Shown in pieces: positions 24,350 to 32,256 of a stretch of DNA of 51,755 nt (position 1 is its first letter; each line of letters opens with the position of its first letter). Location: NCBI GenBank assembly GCA_964502465.1, contig CAZCWX010000438.1, forward strand, positions 1-51,755. The letters are read 5' to 3'. This stretch comes from CAZCWX01 sp964502465 (GTDB lineage Bacteria > Desulfobacterota > Binatia > Bin18). A program made the translations under genes and the position numbers. The notes beneath the pieces were generated by a model. It saw only the letters and a list, made by a program, of their open reading frames with translations, searched no databases and was not told where the DNA came from.

Positions 24350-25576
24350 CTATGTTTCGTCTGTTCTCCGATACGCAAGGACTCCTGCAGCAGCAAGTTG
24401 CGTGACCTGCGCTTCACTGTATCCTAAGTATTGCTTGAGCACGGCTTGATTATGCTCGCCGAGGTCGGGCGCGTGTAACGCCGTGGGCGCAGGAGCAGTA
24501 GAGAAGCGAAAGGGAAATCCCGGCAAGACAAAATCCCCGAGTACCGGATCGGAAACCGGGCGTACTGTGCCACGTTCTACCAGGTGAGGGTGACGAAGGA
24601 CTTCAGGAATCGTCAGCACTGGCGCACAAGGCACTCGCTCGCGTTCCATGGCCGCCAGCGCTGTGTCTCGGTCGGGAAGCGTTTGCAGCCACCGTTCAAC
24701 TTCAGCGATCAGCAGCTCTTTGTGCTTGAGACGGGCCTTGACTGAGCGAAAGCGTTGGTCGTCGTATAATTCTGGACGATCCATTGCCCGGGTCAACCCT
24801 TTCCATTGATGATCGAGCGCTGCAATGATGGTGATGTACCCCTGAGCCGCACGAAAGACCCCACAAGGCACGAGGCCCGTATGATGTGATCCACCTCGGG
24901 TAGGCACAAACTTACCGTTGCTTGCGCTGTAGGTCTGCAGACTAAAATCGTGTGTATGAATATAGGAATCGAGCAGAGAGACATCGAGATACTGTCCTTC
25001 TCCTGTGCGTTCGCGATACAGTAAGGCACACGCGACTGCGGCAAGCGCATGCACTCCAGTACTGACATCACCCATGGCAACCATCGGTATCACTGGAGCG
25101 CTATCAGGCTCTCCCATGACTTCAGTGACCCCAGCATAGGCCTGCGCAATGTAATCGAATCCCGGTACGTGGGCGAGCGGACCGGTCTGCCCGAGGGCAG
25201 AAATGGAACACATCACAAGACGAGGATTCAACGGCTTTAGCTCCTCATAGCCAAGCCCCATCCGTGCCATCACACCCGGACTATAGTTTTCGACTACCAC
25301 GTCCATGTGCGTAACCAACGTGCGAATGAGGTTTCTCCCTTCCTCAGTCTTTAAGTTGACACACAAGCTTTGTTTGCCAAGATTATGTTGCATGAAATAG
25401 CCGCTACGCCCTTTACGGAGCACTGGGTTCAGCCGAGCAGGGTCACCATGCGGTGCCTGTTCGATCTTAATCACCTCCGCCCCCATTTCCGCCATGAGTT
25501 TCGTAGCGGTCGGGCCAGCAACAATCTGTGTAAAGTCCAGGACCTTATACCCCGAAAGCAGGGCTCCTGCAGTCAT
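24350..25576 (-). CDS. Class III CoA-transferase (CaiB/BaiF/Frc family)
   Basis: 408 residues. N-terminal GYKVLDFTQIVAGPTATKLMAEMGAEVIKIE, NLKTEEGRNLIRTLV and VVVENYSPGVMARMGLGYEEL are diagnostic for family III. The catalytic Asp that forms the acyl anhydride is D170 in AMGDVSTG. It moves CoA between carboxylic acids in the cytoplasm; donor and acceptor are unknown. GGAGGGGG precedes the ATG, and a perfect 8-bp inverted repeat (25591-25615) lies in the leader. Confidence 0.92.
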   Translation of the reverse strand: MTAGALLSGYKVLDFTQIVAGPTATKLMAEMGAEVIKIEQAPHGDPARLNPVLRKGRSGYFMQHNLGKQSLCVNLKTEEGRNLIRTLVTHMDVVVENYSPGVMARMGLGYEELKPLNPRLVMCSISALGQTGPLAHVPGFDYIAQAYAGVTEVMGEPDSAPVIPMVAMGDVSTGVHALAAVACALLYRERTGEGQYLDVSLLDSYIHTHDFSLQTYSASNGKFVPTRGGSHHTGLVPCGVFRAAQGYITIIAALDHQWKGLTRAMDRPELYDDQRFRSVKARLKHKELLIAEVERWLQTLPDRDTALAAMERERVPCAPVLTIPEVLRHPHLVERGTVRPVSDPVLGDFVLPGFPFRFSTAPAPTALHAPDLGEHNQAVLKQYLGYSEAQVTQLAAAGVLAYRRTDET

Positions 25577-25590
25577 AACTCCCCCTCCTT

Positions 25591-25615
25591 GGCAGCACGA
25601 GGGCAGGGTGCTGCC
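25591..25615. promoter_or_regulatory. Perfect inverted repeat in the leader of the CoA-transferase gene
   Basis: GGCAGCAC (25591-25598) and GTGCTGCC (25608-25615) are separated by 9 bp and lie 15-39 bp upstream of the start codon. An AT-rich TATTATATA stretch on the minus strand is about 25 bp further upstream. A repressor operator or attenuator hairpin are both possible. Confidence 0.4.
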
Positions 25616-25785
25616 TGTATGAATGTTCGGTCTCTATATAATACCGTGTAGTCTTATCGGAATCGGGCAGGATTCTACCGGCAAGTTCGTGGTCCGGCAA
25701 GTCTCTTGAGGAAGGAGTCCGCACAGTCTCCCATACAACAGACATTGGAAGTATCCAGGGCCAGAAGTGGACTGGCCGTACCTTC

Positions 25786-27168
25786 CTACTCGGTGGTTCT
25801 CTCGGCCTTAAACACTCCAGGATCGAGGGCATGTTTGCGGAGCAGCTTGTAGAATTCGGCCCGATACTGTCCAGTCAATTCAGCCGCACGGGACACATTC
25901 CCTTTGGCCAAGGTCAGAATCTGCACAAGGTATGTCCGTTCAAACTTTTCCCTCGCCTCTTTCAAGGTGAGCACTTTTTGGTGGGGATCCGCTATTTCAC
26001 TGCCCCCAAGAAGCAGCAGGTCTGGCGTGATCACCCCATTCGTTGCCAGGACCACCGCGCGTTCAATGACATTGGCCAATTCGCGGACATTACCAGGCCA
26101 ATTGTATAACATAAGTTGTTGCAGCGTTTCTGGCGCAAGACGCTGAGTTTCTTTGTGCATCTCGCGGCTAAAGCGCAGCAAGAAATGTTGAGCCAACAGC
26201 GGTATATCTTCTGGGCGCTCTCGTAACGGCGGGAGAAAGATCGGCACCACATGAATGCGATAGTACAAGTCTTCACGAAATCTGCCCTCAGCAACCCGTT
26301 TCGCCAAGTCCTGGTTTGTGGCTGTCACCAAACGAATGTCCACACGGGTCGGTTGTCCTGCGCCTAACGCATAAAACTCGCGTTCTTGCAGGACTCGTAA
26401 TAACTTGACCTGCAACGCGAGGGGCAACTCGCCCACTTCGTCCAGGAGCAGCGTTCCTCCATCTGCTTGTAGAAGCAGCCCCTTTTTCACCTGATCTGCG
26501 CCAGTGAATGCACCCTTGGTGTGGCCAAACAATTCATTTTCTAAAAGCCCCTCTGGAATCGCCCCGCAGTTGATTGCCACAAAGGGGCCGGAAGACCGAC
26601 GGCTTGCGACATGGAGCGCCTTGGCAATTAACTCCTTGCCGGTCCCACTCTCTCCGTACAAACAGACAGTCGAATCCGTTACCGCAACCTGCGCAACCCG
26701 GCACAGAACCTTTTGCATCTTCTCACTCGCCGTCACAATATGCTCGAAATGATACTGATCTTGTACGAGGGTACGGAGCCGTTCCACCTCGCCTCGTAGC
26801 CGGCGAACTTCTACCGCCTTTTCAATGCGATGCAGTAAGTCTTTGGCATCAAAAGGTTTAGTGAGGTAGTCATACGCGCCTTTTTTTGTCGCCTCCACCG
26901 CACTCGCAATCGTACCGTGAGCGGTGATGATAATGACCGGGAGGTTCGGTTGCACCCGCAGCACCTGCTCTAACACGGCAATGCCATCCATTCCCTCCAT
27001 TCGCAGATCCACCACCGCTAACTCCGGCACTTCTTCCCCTATCCGCACTAATGCCTCTTCCCCTCCCCCCGCCAAGATCACCTGGTAACCGACTGCTTCC
27101 AGACGAACCTTCATCAACGTGAGGAGGCCCTGATCATCGTCCACAACCAGAATCTTCTCGCCCGCCAT
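25786..27168 (-). CDS. glrR: Sigma-54-dependent response regulator GlrR (QseF)
   Basis: 460 residues with the full NtrC-type layout: receiver domain (1-120; VVDLRMEGMDGIAV phospho-acceptor strand), AAA+ domain with Walker A GESGTGKE, the sigma-54 contact loop GAFTGA, Walker B LLLDEVGELP and the arginine finger region, then a Fis-like DNA-binding helix-turn-helix (GNVSRAAELTGQYRAEFYKL). That C-terminal motif with EFYKLLRKH matches GlrR/QseF better than NtrC. It is the last gene after the kinase and QseG-like lipoprotein, the same order as E. coli glrK-qseG-glrR. It should activate the sigma-54 promoters at 30840-30855 and 32150-32165. Confidence 0.93.
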   Translation of the reverse strand: MAGEKILVVDDDQGLLTLMKVRLEAVGYQVILAGGGEEALVRIGEEVPELAVVDLRMEGMDGIAVLEQVLRVQPNLPVIIITAHGTIASAVEATKKGAYDYLTKPFDAKDLLHRIEKAVEVRRLRGEVERLRTLVQDQYHFEHIVTASEKMQKVLCRVAQVAVTDSTVCLYGESGTGKELIAKALHVASRRSSGPFVAINCGAIPEGLLENELFGHTKGAFTGADQVKKGLLLQADGGTLLLDEVGELPLALQVKLLRVLQEREFYALGAGQPTRVDIRLVTATNQDLAKRVAEGRFREDLYYRIHVVPIFLPPLRERPEDIPLLAQHFLLRFSREMHKETQRLAPETLQQLMLYNWPGNVRELANVIERAVVLATNGVITPDLLLLGGSEIADPHQKVLTLKEAREKFERTYLVQILTLAKGNVSRAAELTGQYRAEFYKLLRKHALDPGVFKAERTTE

Positions 27169-27204
27169 CGTCCTCTCTTTCTCACATCGTGGAGTAGTGC
27201 GCAG

Positions 27205-27753
27205 TTAGCGCAAGAGTTCCCGTTCTTTTTCGTCCATTTCGATATCGATTTGCCGAGCCCCTTGTAGTTGTTGGCGCAAGGTACGGATTCTTTCTTCCCG
27301 CGTATGCAGATGAGCCCGGAGTTGGCGACGACTCTCTTCGAGGGCCAGGCTTTCATTGATGAAGGCAATCCATGCCTGTGCCTGAAAGGCCCACGGGCTA
27401 TTGGGATAGTTTTTATTCAGTTCGTCAAAATACCAGAGCGCTGCAGCTTGATCACGGTACGGGCTTCTGGGATACCCGTAGATGAAGCCCAAATTAAAAA
27501 GGGCAATCTCACACTCCTTTTGTTCATTACACCGTAGTAACGCCTCCTCATTGTCGGCGAGGAATACCGCATAGTTATCATCTTTCATCACTTTTTGTGG
27601 TGGAAAAACCGAGAAGGGAGGAGGGGAGAAAACCGGCTGTGCCACCGGGGTGACGGACCGCGAGCAACTCGTCAGCAGCAACAGGAGAAGAAGCGTCAGG
27701 CCTTGCCACAGCAAGATGCCGCACCTTCTCCTAAGCGGCATACCCGACGCCAT
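27205..27753 (-). CDS. qseG: QseG-like outer-membrane lipoprotein
   Basis: 182 residues. Positively charged N-terminus, hydrophobic LLWQGLTLLLLLLL and lipobox LTSCS. The mature part holds a TPR-like helical region (CEIALFNLGFIYG, DQAAALWYFDELNKNYPNSPWAF) and a C-terminal coiled coil (SRRQLRAHLHTREERIRTLR). Position between the kinase (23-bp overlap) and the regulator (36 bp) equals qseG/yfhG in enterobacteria, whose product is an outer-membrane lipoprotein that modulates the kinase. Sequence similarity beyond layout cannot be judged here. The ATG at 27753 lacks a Shine-Dalgarno, so translation is probably coupled to glrK; an ATG at 27741 is an alternative. Confidence 0.7.
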   Translation of the reverse strand: MASGMPLRRRCGILLWQGLTLLLLLLLTSCSRSVTPVAQPVFSPPPFSVFPPQKVMKDDNYAVFLADNEEALLRCNEQKECEIALFNLGFIYGYPRSPYRDQAAALWYFDELNKNYPNSPWAFQAQAWIAFINESLALEESRRQLRAHLHTREERIRTLRQQLQGARQIDIEMDEKERELLR

Positions 27754-29245
27754 TCTGCAACACCGCTTCGGTTGCCTTTTCCCTCCCGTTGATCACACTT
27801 CTCCCCTCAACAGGCAGGGTGAAAAAAAAGGTGGACCCTTCTCCGACCCGGCTTTCTACCCAAATCCGGCCACCATGCGCCTCAACAATATAGCGCGCAA
27901 TGGCGAGTCCCAGGCCAGTTCCGCGCCAATGCTCGCGCTGCCGATTGCGGCTTTGATAAAAGCGCTCGAAGATGCGCTCTTCTTCTCCCTCTGGAATCCC
28001 GATGCCCGAATCAGTGACTTTTACTTCTATCCACTTCTCTCGTTCATTACCGTTTTTGCTCACCGAGGCCGTTATCGTGACTGTGCCACCTTCAGGGGTA
28101 AATTTCACCGCGTTACTCAAGAGATTATCAAGTACCTGTTGAATTCTTCTCTCGTCGAGAGAGAGAAGGGGCAAGCGAGATGAGTTGGCTGCCTCTACCC
28201 GAATCTGCTTCTTCTGAGCAATCAGGTGCATCGTACCAATACTTCTTTCAATCAGTGTCCGCAGATCACTGGGCACAAGGCTATATTCCATCATGCCCGC
28301 TTCCATTTTAGACAGATCAAGCACAGACGATAATCCATGGAAAAGCCTTTGACTATGGCTCTGAACCACCCCGACAATCTCTCTCTGGGAAAGGGAGAGG
28401 GGACCAGGAATCTCCTCGAGCAGCAAAGCCGTGCCTTCTTGAATGGCTGTGATCGGCGTGCGCAGTTCGTGCGACATATGCGCAATGAAGTCCGCTTTCA
28501 TCGTGTCTAGTTCGGTCAATCTTTCTGCCATCCAATTAAAGGCCTGCGCGAGTTCACTGACTTCCCTTGGGGCACGAATATGAAAAGAACGGCGAAACTC
28601 GCCTTTTCCTATTTCGCGTAGTTCTTCGGCCAGTTTTCTCAGTGGTCTGCTCACGCCTCGAGCAAGGAAGTACGCAAGCAACACTGCGACACTAACACCA
28701 CCGATCGTTAACCAACCCATGATTTCGGCTGCGTGTGCAGCCTGGTCTCGGGCGGTCTTTGTCTTGTGCGCGACAGCCGCCTCGCGGAGGTGTATCAGGG
28801 TATTGATTCTTTCGATGATCCCTTCGCTCACCTCTGTTTTTTGCTCCCTCCAGGAACTTCTTGGAGACAAGGCATTGGCGAGGCCCTCTGTATACCGAGC
28901 ATGGAGGTCTCGGACTTCTCCGAATAACTGTCCTTCCTGCGACGAGTCAAGCAAGCTCGCGATCTTTTCCAGTGCGCTGTTAAAATCCGCGTTCCCCTGG
29001 GTCACACGCTGGTAAAATGCTTTGTCTCGCAGCAACAGATATTTCTCAGCGTTTCGTATCTGAGCGAGGAAGATCTGCAGAAGTTGTTTCTCAGTTTCGA
29101 TACACGTCGCATCAGTGGTTAAGATATTTGTGCTGAGATTTGTCAGCCAGTTTAACTGGGACAACGCGTAGAAGCTCGCCACGAAAATGAGCGCGATAAG
29201 AAGAATCTGAGCGAGAATGACCCGCCAGAAGATGGTGAGACGCAC
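27731..29245 (-). CDS. glrK: Sensor histidine kinase GlrK (QseE)
   Basis: 504 residues from the GTG at 29245, with AGAGGAGG just upstream. Layout: membrane helix 1 (about 5-27), a helical periplasmic sensor (about 30-165), membrane helix 2 (about 176-196), HAMP, HisKA with phospho-accepting His in MSHELRTPITAIQEGTALLL, and HATPase with NLLSNAVKF, DSGIGIP and GTGLGLAIA. The stretch after the H-box, with EGT-x-LL and GPLSLSQREIVGVV, is typical of GlrK/QseE. It should phosphorylate GlrR in response to envelope conditions. An in-frame extension to 29302 is not supported by a ribosome-binding site. Confidence 0.92.
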   Translation of the reverse strand: MRLTIFWRVILAQILLIALIFVASFYALSQLNWLTNLSTNILTTDATCIETEKQLLQIFLAQIRNAEKYLLLRDKAFYQRVTQGNADFNSALEKIASLLDSSQEGQLFGEVRDLHARYTEGLANALSPRSSWREQKTEVSEGIIERINTLIHLREAAVAHKTKTARDQAAHAAEIMGWLTIGGVSVAVLLAYFLARGVSRPLRKLAEELREIGKGEFRRSFHIRAPREVSELAQAFNWMAERLTELDTMKADFIAHMSHELRTPITAIQEGTALLLEEIPGPLSLSQREIVGVVQSHSQRLFHGLSSVLDLSKMEAGMMEYSLVPSDLRTLIERSIGTMHLIAQKKQIRVEAANSSRLPLLSLDERRIQQVLDNLLSNAVKFTPEGGTVTITASVSKNGNEREKWIEVKVTDSGIGIPEGEEERIFERFYQSRNRQREHWRGTGLGLAIARYIVEAHGGRIWVESRVGEGSTFFFTLPVEGRSVINGREKATEAVLQNGVGYAA

Positions 29246-29378
29246 AGGGTCCTCCTCTGTAGGGTTACCCTGCAGTCTGGCGGAAAGTTCAAGACTGCGC
29301 AAGCGCTCCCCCTCTCCATTTGAAAATAGGATTCAGGAGCCTGGTTAACAGTCCTTATCTACAGAAAAGACAAAAGCA

Positions 29379-30047
29379 TTAACGCGTGCGGACAGACATG
29401 GCTTCCTGTTCCTGGTTGCGAGACCCAGGGCCTGGCTTTGCTGTATCTGCCATGGGGGAGATCACTTCTTTATATACAAGAATCTCAACACGGCGATTTT
29501 GCTGCCGTCCTGTTCGGGTCGTGTTGTCTGTTATGGGAACACTTTCGCCATAAGAGACTGTCGTCACCCGCAGTGGATCAACCCCTTTAGCAGTAAGGTA
29601 GCGTGCGACATTCGTCGCCCTTTTCTGTCCCAGTTCATAGTTATAGTTTTCAGAGCCGGAACTGTCAGTGTGCCCAGCGACTAAGAATATTGCGCCATCA
29701 ATATCCGGCAAATCGCTGAGAAAACCATCAACTGCTGCTTTAGATTCGGGACTTAACGATCCAGAATTTAAATTAAAATTTGCTCCTTCGCGAAGATTCA
29801 AAACAAACCGTCTTTCGAGCTGGAGATGATCGAGCCGGTCAACGATTCCATTAACCCTGGCATTTGTCTCATTCAGCCGACCATCGAGATTTGCTACTTG
29901 GCCTTCTACATCAGATATCCGTCCTGCCAGGGGAGAGATCTGTTCTGTGACCCATCCCCGTGTTGCTAAGCACCCTGGTAAACTGACAAGCAAGCAGAAA
30001 CCTAAGACAAGGGTGTTGGACGTCTGCCAGGTAAAAAATGCGGTCAT
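29379..30047 (-). CDS. OmpA-family peptidoglycan-binding lipoprotein
   Basis: 222 residues from the ATG at 30047, which has AAAAGGAGG upstream; the longer frame to 30149 is not needed. Lipobox SLPGC about residue 26, a short heptad-like coiled coil (ISDVEGQVANLDGRLNETNA) as in Lpp-like spacers, then an OmpA C-terminal domain with AGHTDSSGSENYNYELGQKR and TGRQQNRRVEI that binds peptidoglycan. Likely an outer-membrane-to-wall tether. It follows the PDZ gene by 73 bp and precedes glrK by 133 bp on the same strand, so it may be part of a five-gene transcript reading into the two-component system. Confidence 0.88.
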   Translation of the reverse strand: MTAFFTWQTSNTLVLGFCLLVSLPGCLATRGWVTEQISPLAGRISDVEGQVANLDGRLNETNARVNGIVDRLDHLQLERRFVLNLREGANFNLNSGSLSPESKAAVDGFLSDLPDIDGAIFLVAGHTDSSGSENYNYELGQKRATNVARYLTAKGVDPLRVTTVSYGESVPITDNTTRTGRQQNRRVEILVYKEVISPMADTAKPGPGSRNQEQEAMSVRTR

Positions 30048-30120
30048 CAATCTTCCTCCTTTTGTGTCACGTTCCATGTGGAAAGAAAAATCAGTAATAG
30101 CGTGTTCTGTCCCGGACCTT

Positions 30121-30792
30121 TTACGGCATTTGTGAGATTCTTGCCTCATCAGTAGAGGTAAGTATGACGGAAGACGGGTCAGGAGCGACTCCTAAAGTCA
30201 CAGGGATGATTTCATACGCACCCCCATCTGCGGAAATCACGAGCAGGGTTAAAACGCCGCCGGGTGTACTCTGTGCAAGGATTGTGGCGAGATTTTCCTC
30301 CGAGCGTATGATCTGCCCATTCGCGCCAATGATGATATGGCCTGCCTGTTCGGTTAAGCGCTGCATATCAACAGGAATTGGGTCATGAGCAGAACGCAGT
30401 CCGGCCGTTGCTGCCGGTGCGCCAGGGAAGACTTCTAGCACTTGAACTCCTCGTATTTCCCCTTGGCGAACCTCTTTCCCCCGAATACCCAAATAGGGTT
30501 TGCCCTCTATCCTCTTCTCTGGTTCACTGTCAGATACTCTCTGGAGCCTTGGTATAGGGATTCCTTTATCACTTAGCGCAGCACGAGTAGACATTAAGGC
30601 CATATTTTGTGCCATGACAGACTGGGCTGCCCATCGTCCCCCTATCCAGCCAATACAGAGAGTCAGAGCAAGCCACGTCACGAAGCCTGGCAGATGAGGA
30701 ACGAGCGGTTTCATGACCTGAATGGACTTTTCTGCAAGATCTTGCAAGATCCTACGCCACTGTTCGACTCGCATCTCTACAAGTCTCTTCAT
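30121..30792 (-). CDS. Membrane-anchored PDZ-domain protein
   Basis: 223 residues from the ATG at 30792 (GGGAGG upstream). One membrane helix (about 37-56, GFVTWLALTLCIGWIGG) and a single PDZ domain (about 95-195) with carboxylate-binding loop PYLGIRG and GAPAATAGL. There is no protease domain, unlike HtrA/DegS. It may be an adaptor that recognises exposed C-termini of envelope proteins. It is the first gene after a sigma-54 promoter (30840-30855) and an upstream palindrome (30913-30930), so very probably GlrR-controlled. Confidence 0.82.
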   Translation of the reverse strand: MKRLVEMRVEQWRRILQDLAEKSIQVMKPLVPHLPGFVTWLALTLCIGWIGGRWAAQSVMAQNMALMSTRAALSDKGIPIPRLQRVSDSEPEKRIEGKPYLGIRGKEVRQGEIRGVQVLEVFPGAPAATAGLRSAHDPIPVDMQRLTEQAGHIIIGANGQIIRSEENLATILAQSTPGGVLTLLVISADGGAYEIIPVTLGVAPDPSSVILTSTDEARISQMP

Positions 30793-30839
30793 GCTTCCTC
30801 CCGATCCCTCCATGGCGCTCTCTCGAAAGTTTTCTATCT

Positions 30840-30855
30840 AGCAACGATCACGCCA
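30840..30855 (-). promoter_or_regulatory. Sigma-54 (-24/-12) promoter for the PDZ-OmpA-glrK block
   Basis: The minus strand reads TGGCGTGATCGTTGCT, matching TGGCACG-N4-TTGCW at 14 of the 16 positions, the four free ones included, with invariant GG and GC at the right spacing. The predicted start is near 30829, about 37 bases before the PDZ ATG. A TGTAGG-N6-CCTACA palindrome lies 58 bp upstream, where a sigma-54 activator would bind. Confidence 0.75.
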
Positions 30856-30912
30856 ACAGGAAGGCAATTAAAGGGCTATAATCTCAAGTCTTTTTGCGTT
30901 CATACTCATATA

Positions 30913-30930
30913 TGTAGGGAATCACCTACA
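30913..30930. promoter_or_regulatory. Candidate GlrR operator (TGTAGG-N6-CCTACA)
   Basis: A perfect palindrome with 6-bp arms, 58 bp upstream of the sigma-54 promoter for the PDZ gene. The same arms recur exactly at 32239-32256 before the second sigma-54 promoter. The form TGTA-N10-TACA resembles the TGTC-N10-GACA site known for enterobacterial GlrR, allowing for lineage divergence. Confidence 0.7.
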
Positions 30931-30987
30931 TTCCGATCAGGTCTCCCCTCCAGCCAGTGACAAAGAGGAGTACAGAGAAAAATCCCT

Positions 30988-31569
30988 TTAGAAAATTCTT
31001 CCTCCACCGCCCTGCCCCTTTGGGACCGGTTGTACCGAGGAAGCAGGAGGCAGACGAGGGCTACGCTTGGCTGGCGCTGCAGCAGGGGCCCTTTCTCTCT
31101 CTCGGCGAGATGAGGAAGAGACAATGCGCGCATCTTTGACGACAACTAAAAGCGAGGGAGAAATTCCTGAATCTGAGACCGAAAGTTTTCCTTCAACGGT
31201 CAGTTCCTGTCCTTCTCGAACGGAAGTCTGTTCTTGCGTCTCAACTGTTATTGCATTTCCCGCGGGATCCACAAGATAAAAGACAGTCGTTGATTTTTCT
31301 GTAGGTTGGCGAGAATCATACACTAGTCCGGCTTGCCCCTTAAGTCTAATCTGCTGATTAGCAAAAAGGACGGGCTGCCTCAGGACCGCTCCTATCGTTG
31401 TGTACGAAATCCCAGGAGATGAAGGGGGCGCAGGGATTTGGGACATGTCCTGAGCTTTGCCAGCGTGAGAAAGCCTCGACTGAGAGGATTGCGAGACTGA
31501 CCGCGGGGAAAGAGACTCGTGACAGGCAGTGAGAAACACCAGGAGGAGTATGGACGTGCTTTTACCCAA
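30988..31569 (-). CDS. Lipoprotein with OB-like domain and Pro/Arg-rich tail
   Basis: 193 residues. Signal with lipobox VFLTAC near residue 16, a Ser/Pro-rich linker, then a domain of about 95 residues (SYTTIGAVLRQPVLFANQQI through VVVKDARIV) whose alternating strands and QELTVEGKL-type segment suggest an OB fold. The C-terminal 35 residues are rich in Arg, Ala, Pro and Gly. The start appears to be TTG at 31569, as an in-frame stop lies 21 bases upstream; no Shine-Dalgarno is visible. Function unknown; it may bind peptidoglycan or oligosaccharide in the periplasm. Located between the receiver gene and the GlrR-type promoter. Confidence 0.65.
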   Translation of the reverse strand: MGKSTSILLLVFLTACHESLSPRSVSQSSQSRLSHAGKAQDMSQIPAPPSSPGISYTTIGAVLRQPVLFANQQIRLKGQAGLVYDSRQPTEKSTTVFYLVDPAGNAITVETQEQTSVREGQELTVEGKLSVSDSGISPSLLVVVKDARIVSSSSRRERERAPAAAPAKRSPRLPPASSVQPVPKGQGGGGRIF

Positions 31570-31681
31570 GAGCGTTCGCGGTTGTTATCAGGATCTGCGA
31601 AGCTTTTTCTGTCTTCGCTCAGAAAGGGTTTGAGAAAACTACCGTAGTATGAGCGGAACTGCGCCGCAGGCCCCAATCTGT

Positions 31682-32134
31682 TTATACCTGGATCTGCAAG
31701 GGTTGTGTCGGCGACAACGCATCATCGAGTGCCCGTAGGCTGCGACTCACCTCTATTTGGGTTTGAATGCGGGCAAGCAGATCCTTCCCTCGAACCGGCT
31801 TTACCACAAATTCACTGACGCCCAGTTCTACTCCTGTCAATCGAGTCTTAATATCGTCTTTGGCTGTCAGCAACACGATAGGAACAGATCGACTGGATGG
31901 CATCCCCTGGAGGGCAGCACAAACCTCCAAGCCATTCATGCCTGGCATCATTACATCAAGGATGATGACATCAACAACATGCTCACGCACCTTTTCCAAA
32001 CATTCTCGTCCGTCGTAAGCACACAGGACCGTCATCCCTTGTCTTGTCAAAAAAAGAGACAGCACCTCGACAAGGTCAGGGCTGTCGTCAACCACCAAAA
32101 CAGTCGGGGGGGTAGTCAACCTAATATCCGTCAT
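31682..32134 (-). CDS. Single-domain response regulator (receiver only)
   Basis: 150 residues. A CheY-like receiver with acidic pair VVDDSPD (about 15-19), phospho-acceptor Asp in VIILDVMMPG, conserved Thr in LLTAKDD and Lys in FVVKPV. About 25 residues of non-receiver helix follow; there is no output domain. It may act as a phosphate relay or sink with an unlinked kinase, or interact with GlrK. The sigma-54 promoter at 32150-32165 predicts a start near 32139, only about 5 bases from the ATG at 32134, so the message may be leaderless or translation may begin further in. Confidence 0.88.
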   Translation of the reverse strand: MTDIRLTTPPTVLVVDDSPDLVEVLSLFLTRQGMTVLCAYDGRECLEKVREHVVDVIILDVMMPGMNGLEVCAALQGMPSSRSVPIVLLTAKDDIKTRLTGVELGVSEFVVKPVRGKDLLARIQTQIEVSRSLRALDDALSPTQPLQIQV

Positions 32135-32149
32135 AATTTTTGATGGTGG

Positions 32150-32165
32150 TGCAACTCACATGCCG
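32150..32165 (-). promoter_or_regulatory. Sigma-54 (-24/-12) promoter for the receiver gene
   Basis: The minus strand reads CGGCATGTGAGTTGCA, which keeps GG and GC at -24/-12 and TTGCA. It differs from the consensus only at the outermost T and one inner C. The palindromic activator site lies 74 bp upstream. The short predicted leader is odd. Confidence 0.6.
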
Positions 32166-32238
32166 CTGAAAAAATAATGAATCTACGCAAAATTTTACTC
32201 GCTCTCCCTTCTTTATCTGTAGGAATTTCCTTTATCAG

Positions 32239-32256
32239 TGTAGGTTTTTCCCTACA
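32239..32256. promoter_or_regulatory. Second candidate GlrR operator (TGTAGG-N6-CCTACA)
   Basis: Identical arms to 30913-30930 with a different 6-bp centre (TTTTTC). Its last bases include the stop codon (32252-32254) of the neighbouring hydrolase gene. An additional TGTAGG half-site starts at 32218, exactly 21 bp (two helical turns) from the first arm, suggesting cooperative binding. Confidence 0.65.

Noticed and set aside
31695..31710. A third sigma-54-like sequence before the OB-like lipoprotein gene
   Set aside because: One of the two invariant GG bases at -24 is A, it lies inside the receiver gene, and no TGTAGG palindrome is near.
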